Assembly: GCA_022453515.1 (NCBI GenBank)
Contig: JAJNNY010000034.1
Coordinates: 248,001 to 312,000, forward strand
Direction: 5' to 3'
DNA: 64,000 bases
Source: Astrocystis sublimbata
Taxonomy: Eukaryota; Ascomycota; Sordariomycetes; Xylariales; Xylariaceae
The position numbers and the translations under genes were made by a program. Positions 13,204 through 24,029 of the stretch are shown here, one piece after another. The notes beneath the pieces are model-generated. The model was given only the letters and a program-made list of their open reading frames with translations, was not told the DNA's origin and did no database searches. The stretch's first letter is position 1, and every line of letters begins with the position of its first letter.

Positions 13204-13675
13204 CGTGGGGGTTTATAGTTACTCAAATTAATGGAAATACAATGATGTTTATGTATAAGTTGCTGGATATTACTAGGTAGATCTCTTATAATTATACCCC
13301 GCATGAAGAGTGTTCCCATGGTATGGTGCAATGTACCGACATGTATGTTTGTGGAGATATGATGTCTTGCGTGATCGAGAATCGCTTGTCCACTTCCATT
13401 AGGGACAAAGGATCGGTGGCCATGGCCAGCCATCCCGTCCCCGTGGTGTCATTTGCTCGCCAAGATGACAGCGGGTAATTGCAACATCTTGACTGTCGTT
13501 GGTAAGTTCCGATCTAGTCCTTCAGACAAGAGTGCAACATACAGTATAAGTCAAACAATGGACATTTGATTTCCCAATCGACACCCGCAACCCAAAACCC
13601 ACAACACACCCTCTCAGAAACCCCATGAATCCCCGAACACAACACCACTCCCCCCCCCCTCCCCTCCCCTCCCCC
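13204..13675. other. Intergenic between ThuA-like gene and permease
   Basis: About 470 bp forming the ThuA-like gene's 5' region and the permease 3' region. A C-rich pyrimidine tract (about 13647-13677) abuts the permease stop codon. No gene seen. Confidence 0.6.
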
Positions 13676-15334
13676 CTACGCAATCCAAAACCACACCCTT
13701 TCCACCCAATTCCTCGCCCTCCGCTCCCCCCACCGTCCATCCCCCTCCGCCCTCTCAACCTCCCCCACCCCACTCCAAAGATCCATATCCCCCAACTTAA
13801 CCACCCTGGTCCCCTTCCAGAACTTATAACCCAAAAACAGCCCGACAAAAATCGGCACATCTATATAAGGCGGCACGAACGTCTTCGCCGAGAACTTGCC
13901 CTCGAAAAACGCATCAAAGCCATTAAAAAACGCGACTAACAAACAAAACCCCAGACTAAAAAACGCCAAAAACGGCTGTGCGGGACTCTTATAAGGAAGC
14001 GAATCTCTCTCGATACCATGATAGCGCAGCCCGGTGTAAAAGCGGAGATAGGTAACGCATATCGCCGCCCACACAAGAAGCGTCGAGACGGCCGAGAGGG
14101 ACGACAGCCAGAAGAAGACTTCTTCGCCCGAGGTGCTGACTGTGAGGTAAGAAAGCAGACCGATGATTGTCGTGGCCGCTACGCACGCGTACGGAACCCC
14201 GTAGCGCTCAAAGGTGAAAAGGCGCGGTGCTTTTCCGTCGAGTGAGGCGGCGTATAGCACGCGCGTCGAGGCGTAGAAGAAGGAATTCCCCGCGGACCAG
14301 GCTGAGGTGAGGATTACGGCGTTGATGATGGAGGGCAAGACTGCGATGCCTCCGTTTTCGATGGCGATGACGAAGGGCGAGGCTGCGGCGCCGGGCGCGT
14401 CGTTTCTTATGGCGTCGAGGAGCCGGTTGTCTTGCGAGGACACGCATAGTGTCACGAGGAAGATGGCTAGAACGTAGAAGAGTGCGATGCGCCAGAAGAC
14501 GCGGCGGATGGCTTTTGGTATATTCCGGCGCGGATCCTCCGTTTCGCCCGCGGCGATGACCACCATCTCCGACCCGCCGTACGAGAAGGTGGCTTGGATG
14601 AAGACCTTCCAGAACGCGAGAAACCGCCCCAGCGCGCCGCCGACGAGGTATTCGTTCATGGGGCCCGGGGCAACCCAGTAGCGGAAGCCGATCCGGTCTC
14701 CCGAGGGCGTGCCGCCGAGGGTGATGATGAACATGAGCAGGATCAGGGCCACGATGGTCGTTAGTTTGATGGCGCCGAAGGCGAACTCCGCTTCGCCGTA
14801 GATGCGCACGGGGAAGCAGTTGACTGCCACCATGGTGAAGAGGAACAGGGTGATGAGCGCTGCGGTCGGCACAGAGTTGACCCAGTAGTCGACGATTACG
14901 ACGCTGACGGTCACTTCGGTCGGGACGCCGATGGCGATCTGCCACCAGTAGTTCCAGGCGACGGCGAAGCCCAGCGCTTCGTCGACGTAGCGCGCTGCGT
15001 AGATGGGGACGGCGCCCGGAAGCGGGAGATACGTCGCCATCTCGCCGAGGCTGTGCACCACGCAGTACACGTTGAAGGCGGTGATCAGGTACGCGAGGAA
15101 GGCGGATAGTGGGCCGGCGAGGGAGAGGACTTGGCCGCTGCCGATGAATAGGCCGGTGCCGATGGCGCCGGAGAGAGCCATGAATTGGACATGGCGCGAT
15201 TTGAGTCTTCGCTCGAGAGTGCCGACGTTTCTGTTCTCGTGCTCGGTCTTCGGGTCGCTGGTGATTTCATCGCGGGTTGGGGTCGGAGGTAGACCCGGCT
15301 CGTGGTGATGGCTTGCTGTCTCGATGTCGGCCAT
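13676..15334 (-). CDS. Amino acid permease (APC / YAT family)
   Basis: One uninterrupted exon of 552 residues. After a hydrophilic N-terminus of about 45 residues the sequence shows the fungal amino acid permease hallmark (RHVQFMALSGAIGTGLF, then GSGQVLSLAGP). About twelve hydrophobic segments follow, with the conserved SLGEMATYLP and the GGSEMVVIAAGETEDPRRNIP motif after TM6. The length is typical. It should import amino acids across the plasma membrane by proton symport; specificity is unknown. It is GC-rich and intronless, unlike its neighbours, and lies upstream of the ThuA-like gene on the same strand. Confidence 0.92.
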   Translation of the reverse strand: MADIETASHHHEPGLPPTPTRDEITSDPKTEHENRNVGTLERRLKSRHVQFMALSGAIGTGLFIGSGQVLSLAGPLSAFLAYLITAFNVYCVVHSLGEMATYLPLPGAVPIYAARYVDEALGFAVAWNYWWQIAIGVPTEVTVSVVIVDYWVNSVPTAALITLFLFTMVAVNCFPVRIYGEAEFAFGAIKLTTIVALILLMFIITLGGTPSGDRIGFRYWVAPGPMNEYLVGGALGRFLAFWKVFIQATFSYGGSEMVVIAAGETEDPRRNIPKAIRRVFWRIALFYVLAIFLVTLCVSSQDNRLLDAIRNDAPGAAASPFVIAIENGGIAVLPSIINAVILTSAWSAGNSFFYASTRVLYAASLDGKAPRLFTFERYGVPYACVAATTIIGLLSYLTVSTSGEEVFFWLSSLSAVSTLLVWAAICVTYLRFYTGLRYHGIERDSLPYKSPAQPFLAFFSLGFCLLVAFFNGFDAFFEGKFSAKTFVPPYIDVPIFVGLFLGYKFWKGTRVVKLGDMDLWSGVGEVERAEGDGRWGERRARNWVERVWFWIA

Positions 15335-16363
15335 TGTGTCGGTTGGCTATCATTTGCGCTATCTCTGTGACTTGAGTAACTAACTACGCTCGCATAATTA
15401 TATGTCAGAAGCTCTGCAAACGACTAGCAAGGCCACGGGCAATGTGTTCCGGGTCTCGAGTATACGATATGGTCGCCTTCGTGTATAGACATGAAAATGA
15501 GGAGTAGTTCTCTGTGCGTGAGCGAGTATGGTTTACCAAAAGTTACTCATGAGTAGACATTTTGACAATATTTTGGATTGGTCGCTTTCTGTGCGTACCT
15601 ATCTATGTCTCATTGGCCCAATAATAGCCCGAATGACCTCTATTCAGCGTGCGCCGTAGAGGAAAGCCATGATACTTATCTACGCCATCTATCTACACCC
15701 CAGTCACCGACAGATCAGCCAAGCTCCATGGCTTCTCAAAGGGGATGTTGAGGGTTGCGGGGTAGCTTCACGAACCCATGGCAGTTCTGGGCTGGAATGT
15801 TACGTAGCATTGCGTAAAATCGCCGACGCTGCCAATGCGATACCAGAAAGCCAATGATGAGAAGTTGTCTCGTGCTTGGCCGGCCCGCGGGGTAGACAAT
15901 CTAGACAAGGCGTGTCGACCGGCGAACTGCAAAGTTGGGGTCGGATGCGGGGAGCCATGTACCGGAGCCATGTAGAGCCAAGCTTTGGCGAATACAGCTG
16001 TAGCATCATGCCGGCTTCGCAGCAGGCTAGGTAGCAAGTAAATGCTCCCATGTAGTGTTGAGGGCATCGTAAAGAATGCATGGCTTGTTGTGGGATATTG
16101 AGGCTCTGATGCTATGCCAACATGCTAAATCGTAAAAGTGCTGTTTCAATGGATGGAGCCACCAAGCGCTGCTTTGGGCTGCAGTAGATACTAGATAGTG
16201 GATGTCCATTAGGTATCTCGTCCCCGATCGAGCAGTTTCTGGACTGCTTAACAGAGTCTCACCTCTAAGGTGCATCCATATTCATTCAGCAGCAGGCTTC
16301 ATTCATCATGGGCGCCACCCATTCTCCCGGTATTGGTTGTATCGTTTCCCTGGAGATTCGGCT
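15335..16363. other. Intergenic, no supported gene
   Basis: About 1 kb between the permease 5' end and the cyclin 3' end. Overlapping short frames on the minus strand (about 15768-16275) have no recognisable content. Confidence 0.55.
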
Positions 16364-17490
16364 TCATAGTGGTGGGCCAAAGGGATCACCCTCGCCCGCG
16401 AGTCTTCTTCTCTTGGCTTCCCTCTCCTCGTCGGTGGCCTTGGCGAGACCAGAGCCAAAGACTTCGTCGTCTTTCTTAACGACTTTCTTCGCCTTGATCT
16501 TCTGCTGGGCTTGCTCTCGCTTGGCCTTCTGCAAGGCCACGAGGTCGACGCGGTCCGGATCTCGACACTTTCTCAATTTCTTATTGAGAGGCTTCATCGT
16601 CTCTTTGCTTCCGCTCTGATTTTCATGGTCAGTACGTGAGATTCAAGCCGGGGTGTGCAGGGTCAGGTTCTTACCGCATCCCAGTACGTAGCTCGTCTCT
16701 CCGGGGGCTCCTTCTCCAGCATGGCTCGGCAATCGTGTATGATATTCAACACTTGGTTCTTGGCACTCTGACTCTGACCTTCGAAGGCGTCGCTCAGCAG
16801 TCGCTGCAGCAAGCCCTCGTCGGCCATGGACAAGGCGCCGAACATGACCTGGCTCGGGGTGTAGTGGAAGTAGGCGTCGGTGAGCAGGGGGCTGAACTTG
16901 AGGATCTCGCGTGTCCTCTGGTGGGCGCGGGACAGGCGCTTCTCGTCAAAGTCGCCCAGCCGGCGCAGCTCCATGATGGCGCCCTCGACGGCGCGGAAGG
17001 GGTGGCGGACGTCAAAGGCGAAGCGCAGGCCTTGGCAGAGGACGTACTCGGCGGCCAGGACCTCGTCGCCGGTGACGCCGGGGAACTTGTCGACGAACTT
17101 CTGCAGACGGAAGTACAGGCCCTCGGCCTTGCAGGCGAAGAAGATGCAGGTCATGGTCAGGGCGCGCGGGGGGTAGGTCATAAGGCTGTTGGTGAGGTAG
17201 AAGCGGCGGAAGAAGATGGCGGCGGTGGCCTGGATCTCGGTGGGCAGGTCGCAGAACTGGGCGGCGCGCAGCAGGTCGACGACGTAGAAGTTGAGCAGCA
17301 TGGCTTCGTCGGCGGGCGTGAGGAAGTCGGGCAACGGATCGACGGGCGGTGACGAGGCGCGCAGGCGGCTGGAGATGTGGGTGACGGCGAGCGAGTTGGT
17401 CTTCTCGCGCAGCGACTGCAGATGGGAGGGCGAGAAAGACCACAGCCGGAATTGGCTCGACTGGCGGTAGCGGGCATCTTCGGTCGCCAT
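16364..17490 (-). CDS. Cyclin H homologue (CCL1 type, TFIIK/CAK subunit)
   Basis: Two exons (17490-16675, 16615-16364; 59-nt intron) give 355 residues. The N-terminus (MATEDARYRQSSQFRLW) is the classical cyclin H/Ccl1 start, followed by LREKTN. The first cyclin box is clear (AAIFFRRFYLTNSLM; ALTMTCIFFACKAEG; LAAEYVLCQGLRFAFDV) and the second is more diverged (LLTDAYFHYTPSQVMFGAL). A lysine-rich C-terminal tail (LRKCRDPDRVDLVALQKAKR) carries a probable nuclear signal. Cyclin H partners Cdk7/Kin28 in TFIIH to phosphorylate the RNA polymerase II tail, so this is a housekeeping anchor for synteny. It is divergently arranged with the nuclease-like gene at 18118. Confidence 0.9.
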
Positions 17491-18117
17491 CGTGGCTCGC
17501 TTTTTGCTAATTGGCGATGCAGCTCGGCAGCTGATTTTCGGTTGCTAATCGATGGGCGATGAGGGAGCAGATACAGATCCAGAATCCGGTCAACCGCCAG
17601 TCGCGCGATGCGTGGTTGTGATGACTGGCGATGTAGCGGTAGGCAGGAAATATCATCTAGGCAGATAAGGCGGAGGAGAATACAGACCAATAGCCAGGTG
17701 AGCTTGGCTATTTTCGAGGCGACTTGGGAAGTGGGCTGTGAAAGTGCAGGTGGTGAGGAAAGATTGGAAGTTCGAAGGTTTGAAGGCGTACCTAGGAAGT
17801 ATTGTTGATGCCGGCCGGAGTTGCTGGACAGCATAAAATAAATTTTGAGCGACCTGCTGTTTGGCGTCTAGCGCAGAGCTTTAAGCTCAAGACTGCTTTA
17901 ACCCGTTTGGGAAGTACTTCTGCTCCCCATGTGGGCGAAGGCGGGGGGCGGGGCTTACCCGGGGAAGTAGGTAGTCCGGTTAACTAAGGGATGTCATAAA
18001 ATCAACAATCAATATCAACATCAATATAAATAGAAATAGAAATAAATCAATCGCCCACTTTCCAACCTTACCCAACATCGCATTACATATGTGCCACTCA
18101 GGCAAAAACACAACCCC
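17491..18117. other. Divergent promoter region
   Basis: About 630 bp between the cyclin H start and the nuclease-like gene start. Reading frames here on the minus strand are out-of-frame extensions of the cyclin gene. An (AATA/ATCA)-rich stretch at about 18000-18050 lies just upstream of the plus-strand gene. Confidence 0.5.
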
Positions 18118-19587
18118 ATGGCGCCCTCATTATCATCATCATCATCGTATTTAATAACAAAAGAACAAGTCAACTCGTGGCTTGATAACCTTGGTCCCAC
18201 CGTCGCGCCCCGAGCAGACGAGCGCGCCGCAAAGCGGAGGAAAGTCAACCATCCACCCGCCTCCCCACCAGCTTCAGGACCCGCGATAGCAACCCATCCG
18301 AAGCCCGAGGCATCCCCAACCCACGACCGCGAAACACCACCACCGCCCCCCAGATCGGCCTACACAACCGACAAGTCCAGCGCCGCATCTCCACCACCGT
18401 CAAGCTATGCCTCCAGCAGCCAAGGAAGCACGGGACCTCAATTCCCCCCCGGCCTAGATCTCGCTCTCTACTCGATAAGATCCCGAATGATCCAAGGCCG
18501 TGATGGCAAAGACATGCCCGCATCGCTCTCAGACACCGTTAAGTCTCTGGCCCGTATCCGCCGTCACCATAACGTCGTTCGGCAACGCCTACGCGCCGCC
18601 ATTCTCGCCTCGGACACGGCGGACATGTCTGAGGAGTTTTACTTTCACGACTATGTGTATTCGCCCGATGCCAGTCTACTTCCGCACATCACCATAGCCC
18701 AGATGCAGCACATAGCAGACGAAGCCGCCGAATGCCGGCGAGTCAACTTCGCAGAAAGCGAATGGAAGCAGCTCGTGCACACGCCGCTATTGGACGCCGC
18801 AATCAGGGATCCAGGAGCCAGGAGCGACCATTTCCTCGGCTTCCATCCGTCCACATCGGCACATATCATCAAAGAATACTTCCCCCATAGAGCAAGCGGC
18901 AAGATGGTCGACTAAGTCGTGTCCATCGACCCCGCCAACGACCCGCAAGCGGCGGAGGAGACCAGGGAATCAATCCAGGTCTTCCGCCGCTATCTCCCCA
19001 AGCATATGCTCAATCACACCGACTTCAAGGCCGTCGAGGATCGCCCCATCGCCTTCAGCATCGAGACTACGGACCGAGACCCAGGGTACGGTGTGGTCGG
19101 CCCCGAACTCCGCATGGGCTTGTGGCATGCGGCCCAGTGGCGTTTTCTTCGGTGCATCGCGGGCGATGGGGTTCGGAAACTCGATTTTTTACCTGGCGTC
19201 GTCGTCTCCGGCCATCAGTGGTCCTTTGTCGCGACTACGTATATAGATGGCGAAGTAGTAAGTCCAGTCCCAGTCCCTTTCCCCTTCGCCCAGCAGCACA
19301 TCCTACATGCACAACACACCTCCTGCTACACCATGCCCCCTTTTCTGACGCAGACGCCTTGCGCAAAGACTCTTTGGGCCGAACAGCCCTTTGGTTCGAC
19401 GGATTCCGTTGTGGGCACTTTTGCCGTAGCGGCGGGCTTAGCCCTGCTGCGCCGTTGGGCTACTGAGGTTTTCTGGCCTTGGTATAAGACCCATGTGTTC
19501 AGCTCGGCGTTTGCTCAACGCGCCTTGGCTAGAGACGCCGCTGCCAAAAAGGCGCTGGCTGAGGAGGAAGAGGCTTGGGAGTCATGA
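18118..19587 (+). pseudogene. PD-(D/E)XK nuclease-like fungal protein, interrupted by in-frame stop
   Basis: The frame starts at ATG 18118 in a good context (CCCATGG). It runs through a low-complexity Ser/Pro N-terminus with a KRRK basic motif to TAA at 18913-18915 (codon 266), then continues in the same frame to 19587. An in-frame 96-nt intron at 19258-19353 (GTAAGT...CAG) gives 457 residues apart from the stop. The C-terminal half is the fungal PD-(D/E)XK nuclease-like domain (PF20516-type): GKMVD, RPIAFSIET, LRMGLWHAAQWRFL, LPGVVVSGHQWSFVATT, and WATEVFWPWYK. The stop falls immediately after the GKMVD motif. The usual Lys of the S-I-E-T-K motif reads Thr. Probably dead as a full-length protein; sequencing error or readthrough cannot be excluded. 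Confidence 0.75.
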
Positions 19588-20981
19588 TGAATAGGAACCT
19601 GGAAGCCAGCTTTGGCGGCCGCTGATGATGAAGTAAGATCGTAGTTTGCCGTCTTTTTTTTCTTTTTGTGAATTGCGAATGTGATGAGTGATGCGTAGCA
19701 TGGCTGGTTAGGAACTAAGCACTTCTGCTTTATGGCATTATAACAATTTTGATTTAGTTGCTCAATTATGTTCGTGGAAGATCTAAGATAGAGTAAGTTT
19801 GGCACACAACAACTACCTCCATAATGCAGAAAGTGCAATATTGGCTTGGCGTTACCCAGCTTGACATCAAGACGTCACAGCCTCCGAGGTGGAGCAAAAG
19901 ATAGACGAGATGGTCTTCAGCACTCCGACACTACCAACTTGTTAAAATACGTAAAGCGGGCACGTAGTACAAACATTAAATAATTATTTAATAACCCATT
20001 ATATAGAACTTATTAGAAAGCTACGCTTTCTAATTTGTTTATGAATTAGGAAGGCGTAGCTTGAGAAGTTCTATTTTAAACCCCCTAAAACTCTAAACTT
20101 AAATCCTGCCCTCCTATTAGCTAAAAAAGTATCTATAGCTTATCTATTAGTTAGTTTACTAATATGAAATATACTATATTTTTAGTTAGTAAGATCCGAT
20201 AGGTATAGCTTACGTACGAGACCTTGGCCTGCAGCCCCTAAAGCCCCTAAAAAGCATAGAATCGGGTTGGAGGTAGGAATCTAGGTACTTACCTAGGTAC
20301 GGGAACGGAAGGGGGTCCCAGGGGGTCTCCCCCTAGATCAAAGCCTTCGTTAATACAGAGTCTATAGATCAGAGCTTACGGATTAGAGCTTTCGAGCTAG
20401 AGCCTACGGAATCTGTCTACCTAGCCGGGCCGGCTTTTTAAAAGTTAAATCGAAATATAAGGCACTTTGATTTATAAAGTATTTAAAATAGACAGTCTTT
20501 AACAGCGAAGCTTTCTATTTTAGTAACGACGTAACGGCGCTACCGGGTCTTTTATTCTAAAGTAGTTGATTCGTTATACAATAGTTATTGCAGTACGTAC
20601 ATCGCATGTGTGGTTGAGACTAGATCGTAGCACGTTCGGGGGCGTGGTGTCAGGTGCCAAGGTAGCATGAGCCTCACTGTGGCCCAGGGGCTCACTTGCA
20701 GAGGCCTATTTGGGGTATGAGATCTGTGTATACAAGGACTGGGCAACTCCCACTATATGGGAGAGCCCGGGAATCAATAGAATTGACACCTTACCCCTAC
20801 TATTCTACTTAGTTACGTAGCTACTGCTATATTCCTTCACTCTAGTGCAAAAGCAGTTGACACGTGGGTATCTTCTTTTGTTATTACAGACGGGATGCAT
20901 TTTGCCCCTGAGGCGTACAGTACCTGTACAAATCGAACCCAGATCGGGCTCTCTACTTACCTGCCTAGAGTAACAGAGCAC
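19588..20981. other. Intergenic with AT-rich relic
   Basis: No coding gene. Ordinary 3' flank to about 19950, then an AT- and TpA-rich block to about 20600 (listed separately), then about 380 bp of mixed sequence before the next gene's 3' end. Confidence 0.6.
19965..20600. repeat. AT-rich, TpA-rich repeat relic (probably RIP-mutated transposon debris)
   Basis: The block is dense in TA/TTA words (TAAATAATTATTTAATAA and similar), with short internal imperfect repeats (TAGCTTACG, AGAGCTTACGG, AGAGCTTTCGAG) and the GAAAGCTACGCTTTC hairpin near 20017-20031. Its composition is sharply different from flanking genes. This fits repeat-induced point mutation of an old mobile element, but no ORF or termini survive to name it. 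Confidence 0.55.
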
Positions 20982-23360
20982 CTATCCAGCCAGCGACTCG
21001 CCAACAGCCATGTCCCATCTCATGCCGGTAAACCCACCGGTGACTCCAGCCAAGTTCGTCGGGATGGAGAGCCGTTGCACTTCTCCGAGTTCTGAATCCG
21101 ACATCCGCAACCAATTGGGCACTGTAAGGAGAATCTTGATGCTGGCTCGTTTTGACGATTGTTTCTGAGACAGGTTCAGAAGATTCTGGACCAGCCACTT
21201 GGTGTCCTTCTCGTGCTTGTCGAAGTAGACGGAAATGGCCTCGAGGACACAGAATACAGTTGCTCTAGGGGGGAGGTGGCGGATCACTTTCTTGAACCAA
21301 GAAAAGGTTTCATGCAGGCTATTACTGTGACTTTTGCTTAAACGGGGCAGTCTCTGGATGTCGAGGTGTTTGCATTGTGTGAGAAGTTGTGCGAGGAGGC
21401 TGTTGATGATGCCGGTTGGCGACTCCCAGCTCTCAGCGTACGTGTCGTGGACTCCGCAGAAGAAATGGACTGTGAGAATGTTTGGGTCCTGCACTTTCGG
21501 TGGATTCGGGCTGCGGATCTGATCTAGAGCATATATGAGGCGTGCGCAGATAAGGCTCAGTCCTGATTTGCGAGTTGTGCGCTTGTTGGCGTTGCCCTCG
21601 ATGAGGAGCGCGGTCGAACTCTCGTTCCGGACCCAGTCTTGGAACGCTTGGGATTTCATTACGTAGACGCTACGTTTTTGTTCATCGTCGGACAGGCTGG
21701 TGCCTATTGTGTAATTATTTGCGACGTCGTCGCCGGCGACGCTTGGGTCATAATCGAGTCTTGACAGAAGGGAACGACGTGTCTCCGAGAATGGTGCTGT
21801 ACAGGAGTGGTCAGACTGTTGTAGGCGATAGAATTTTCGAAATGGTGAGACGGAGAATTCAGAAAGGTGGTCAAGTCAACAGTAGATGAAGTCAATTCAA
21901 AGTGTGTAAAGTTAAAGGAATTACTCACGATATTGTTTGCCGCCCCTTGCGGCATCAATAAATGATAAGCGACGTTGCAGATGAAACTGTTGTCTGTCCC
22001 CAGGGAAGTAGTCGAGCTGTTTATCTGTCATAGGGCGGCCGACATGGTCAGCTTAAAGATGACAGCCGGGGGGGTGCTTCGTTTGATACTCACTTGATGC
22101 GTATGCAGCTTCCACGACTTTGGGGTTATCGAACAGTTGAAGTAGAAGGTTTTCCAGTCCCTTCACCCGGCCCGCCAGATCTACAACCGCAGCTTTTGTT
22201 GCCTCTTGAGCTCTTTGTATTTCTCTTGAGGACATCATCAGAATGTTTGCAATGGTTTCCATTTGCTGTTGGGATACGGTCGCGTTCGTGCGCATCAGAC
22301 GCTGATGCTCGTTGGCGGTTGCCTTGTGACAATATTCTGCTTCTTCGTTGAACCTGTCACACTCAGACTGCACGTCTTTGATCTTCTGTTCGAGCCCTAA
22401 CGCGAAGCTTTCTCCTTGAAAAGTAGCTTTGATTATCTCTCGCGCTCTTTTCCTGAAGCCTTTGGTCTTGAGGTACTCCAACATGTGCCCCAATGCTGTC
22501 AAGACAGATGTGTATAGCTTTCGACTCTGGTCTAGGAGATTGTCATCGTGCTCGAAGATTCGAAGGACTCGTCTAGCTCCGTTAAGAATGTCAGGTATCC
22601 TGTGAAGACCGTCGAGTACCTGTTTGGCAACATTTCGCATCCGAGACGCGGCCTGCATGGGTTCTGAGCAAATATTGAAATACTGTAGGGTGTGCGAGAG
22701 TACTACTTACTTTTATAATGAGCTTCAGACCACCACATACAACTGCTAGATACATAGACTCTGTCGGGAGTAGTCCCAGCCAGCCTTCAAAAGCCTTTCC
22801 ATTTTCGCCAAACTTTCTGAATGCAAGCCGGATCCTCCCCCAGCAACCTTCAGTGTCCTCGTTTTCGTATGTGTCAATAGTGCTTTCGATTAACTGTGTC
22901 AACTGACTGATGGTATGTTCACAATCAGGATCGACTCCGGTCTTGTATTTTTCCTTTGCCGTGAACTCGTAGTTACGCAAAGCATCCTTGAACGCGGTCT
23001 CGGCTTTATCGGTTTCTTCGATCGCAGAGCTATAGTTAAATCTTTGTCAGTAAGCAAGAACTTGAAACACGTGACTTGCAGGTGCAGTTGCCTTTTCTCT
23101 CCTGCTCCCTGCTTCTTCGCCGTGGCTGCGCTGCGCTTTGCTTGTAGAGCATCCGATTCTTGAAGGGGGGCATTTGATTCAGCTACATCCAAGGTGTTAC
23201 TCCTGACAGGTGGAGGTTTGGTCTCTGGTACGTGTAAAGCTGGGTGAATTGTAGCTAGTGCGCCATTTTCTTCTCGGACGAACTTGTTGGTGATCTCTTT
23301 CACAGTCTGTTTAACCGCATCCTTGCTTTTGAGAAGTGGCATCATCCTGTTTGTGTTCAT
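20982..23360 (-). CDS. Fungal helical protein with STAND-like C-terminal region (DUF7708-type), uncharacterised
   Basis: Five exons (23360-23071, 23029-22711, 22652-22094, 22024-21929, 21796-20982) sum to 692 residues. The protein begins with a charged, Lys-rich region. A helical block follows (GKAFEGWLGLLPTESMYLAV, RMRNVAKQVLDGLHRIPDIL, RKLYTSVLTALGHMLEYLK) typical of fungal proteins annotated with DUF7708. A coiled-coil-like stretch precedes a C-terminal region with LLIEGNANKR in a P-loop-like position (no canonical GxxxxGKS), VHFFCGVHD, and RATVFCVLEAISVYFD. The latter resembles the Walker B region of fungal STAND proteins, so it may be a degenerate or nucleotide-independent NTPase fold. 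It is divergent with the AAA gene at 24030 across 669 bp. Intron 1 is 41 nt. Function unknown; incompatibility or immune-like roles are only inference. Confidence 0.7.
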
Positions 23361-24029
23361 TGCGAATCAGGCGGTCATGGATTCTGAAATGTTGGTGGAC
23401 GTGTGAGGATATGGAGCTTGATTGAGGTGAAAAGCATTTCAAGAAAGGAAGAAGGGATCTGTTGCCGGATGCAACATGGTGTTTTGGCCCCCATCTTATC
23501 GATTATTGTACATCGGCGAGGATTAACTGATAGCCCTATCCTTCCAAATTGAAAGCGCCTCATGTATAACTATTTTGGCGTGTTCCAATGTATTAGGCTG
23601 ACCTCTGCATCCCGGTGCTACCACACTGCCCATCTATTCCCTTTCTGGGAAACCTTGCATGGGCTGAAATGTAAGACCGGGCGAAGCAGCGTTCGGGACA
23701 TTCCATCAAGTAAGTTCTGCTGACGGAAGCATAAGAAATGATGCACGATTGTCACAATGGTTGGTAACAACCGGTCTCGCCGGAAGGTAGGATCGCTTAC
23801 ATTTCCAAGTCAAAGTCCCATCCATCCGCCGTGCTTTTTTCTCAACAGACTCGGCCTTTCCTGTAGCTAATCTTACGTCAGAATTGCTCTACATAGAAAC
23901 TTCACTTGCCCTTTTCCTTTCAAATCATTTCAGTCCTGCTGGCCCGCTGACTTGCCAGCAAAAAGACAGTCACCATCCCACATATCGTTCTACCCTAGAC
24001 TTAGTCCACGAAAGTCAAGTACACGCGTC
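23361..24029. promoter_or_regulatory. Divergent promoter between STAND-like and AAA genes
   Basis: 669 bp separates two outward-facing start codons, so it must hold both promoters. A frame upstream of ATG 24030 lacks an in-frame ATG and is not used. No specific operator is recognised. Confidence 0.5.

Noticed and set aside
14208..14945. 245-codon minus-strand frame inside the permease
   Set aside because: An Arg/His-rich out-of-frame shadow of the GC-rich permease gene.
16636..17352. 238-codon plus-strand frame opposite the cyclin H gene
   Set aside because: Low-complexity Gly/Val/Glu-rich product of GC-rich antisense; the cyclin boxes on the minus strand explain the openness.
17178..17834. 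218-codon minus-strand frame extending upstream of cyclin H
   Set aside because: Out of frame with the cyclin and biased to Ser/Pro/Arg; no domain.
20609..20870. Possible solo LTR (begins TGTGGTTG, ends GTTGACA)
   Set aside because: No target-site duplication, no second copy in the window and no tRNA primer site seen; the boundaries may be chance.
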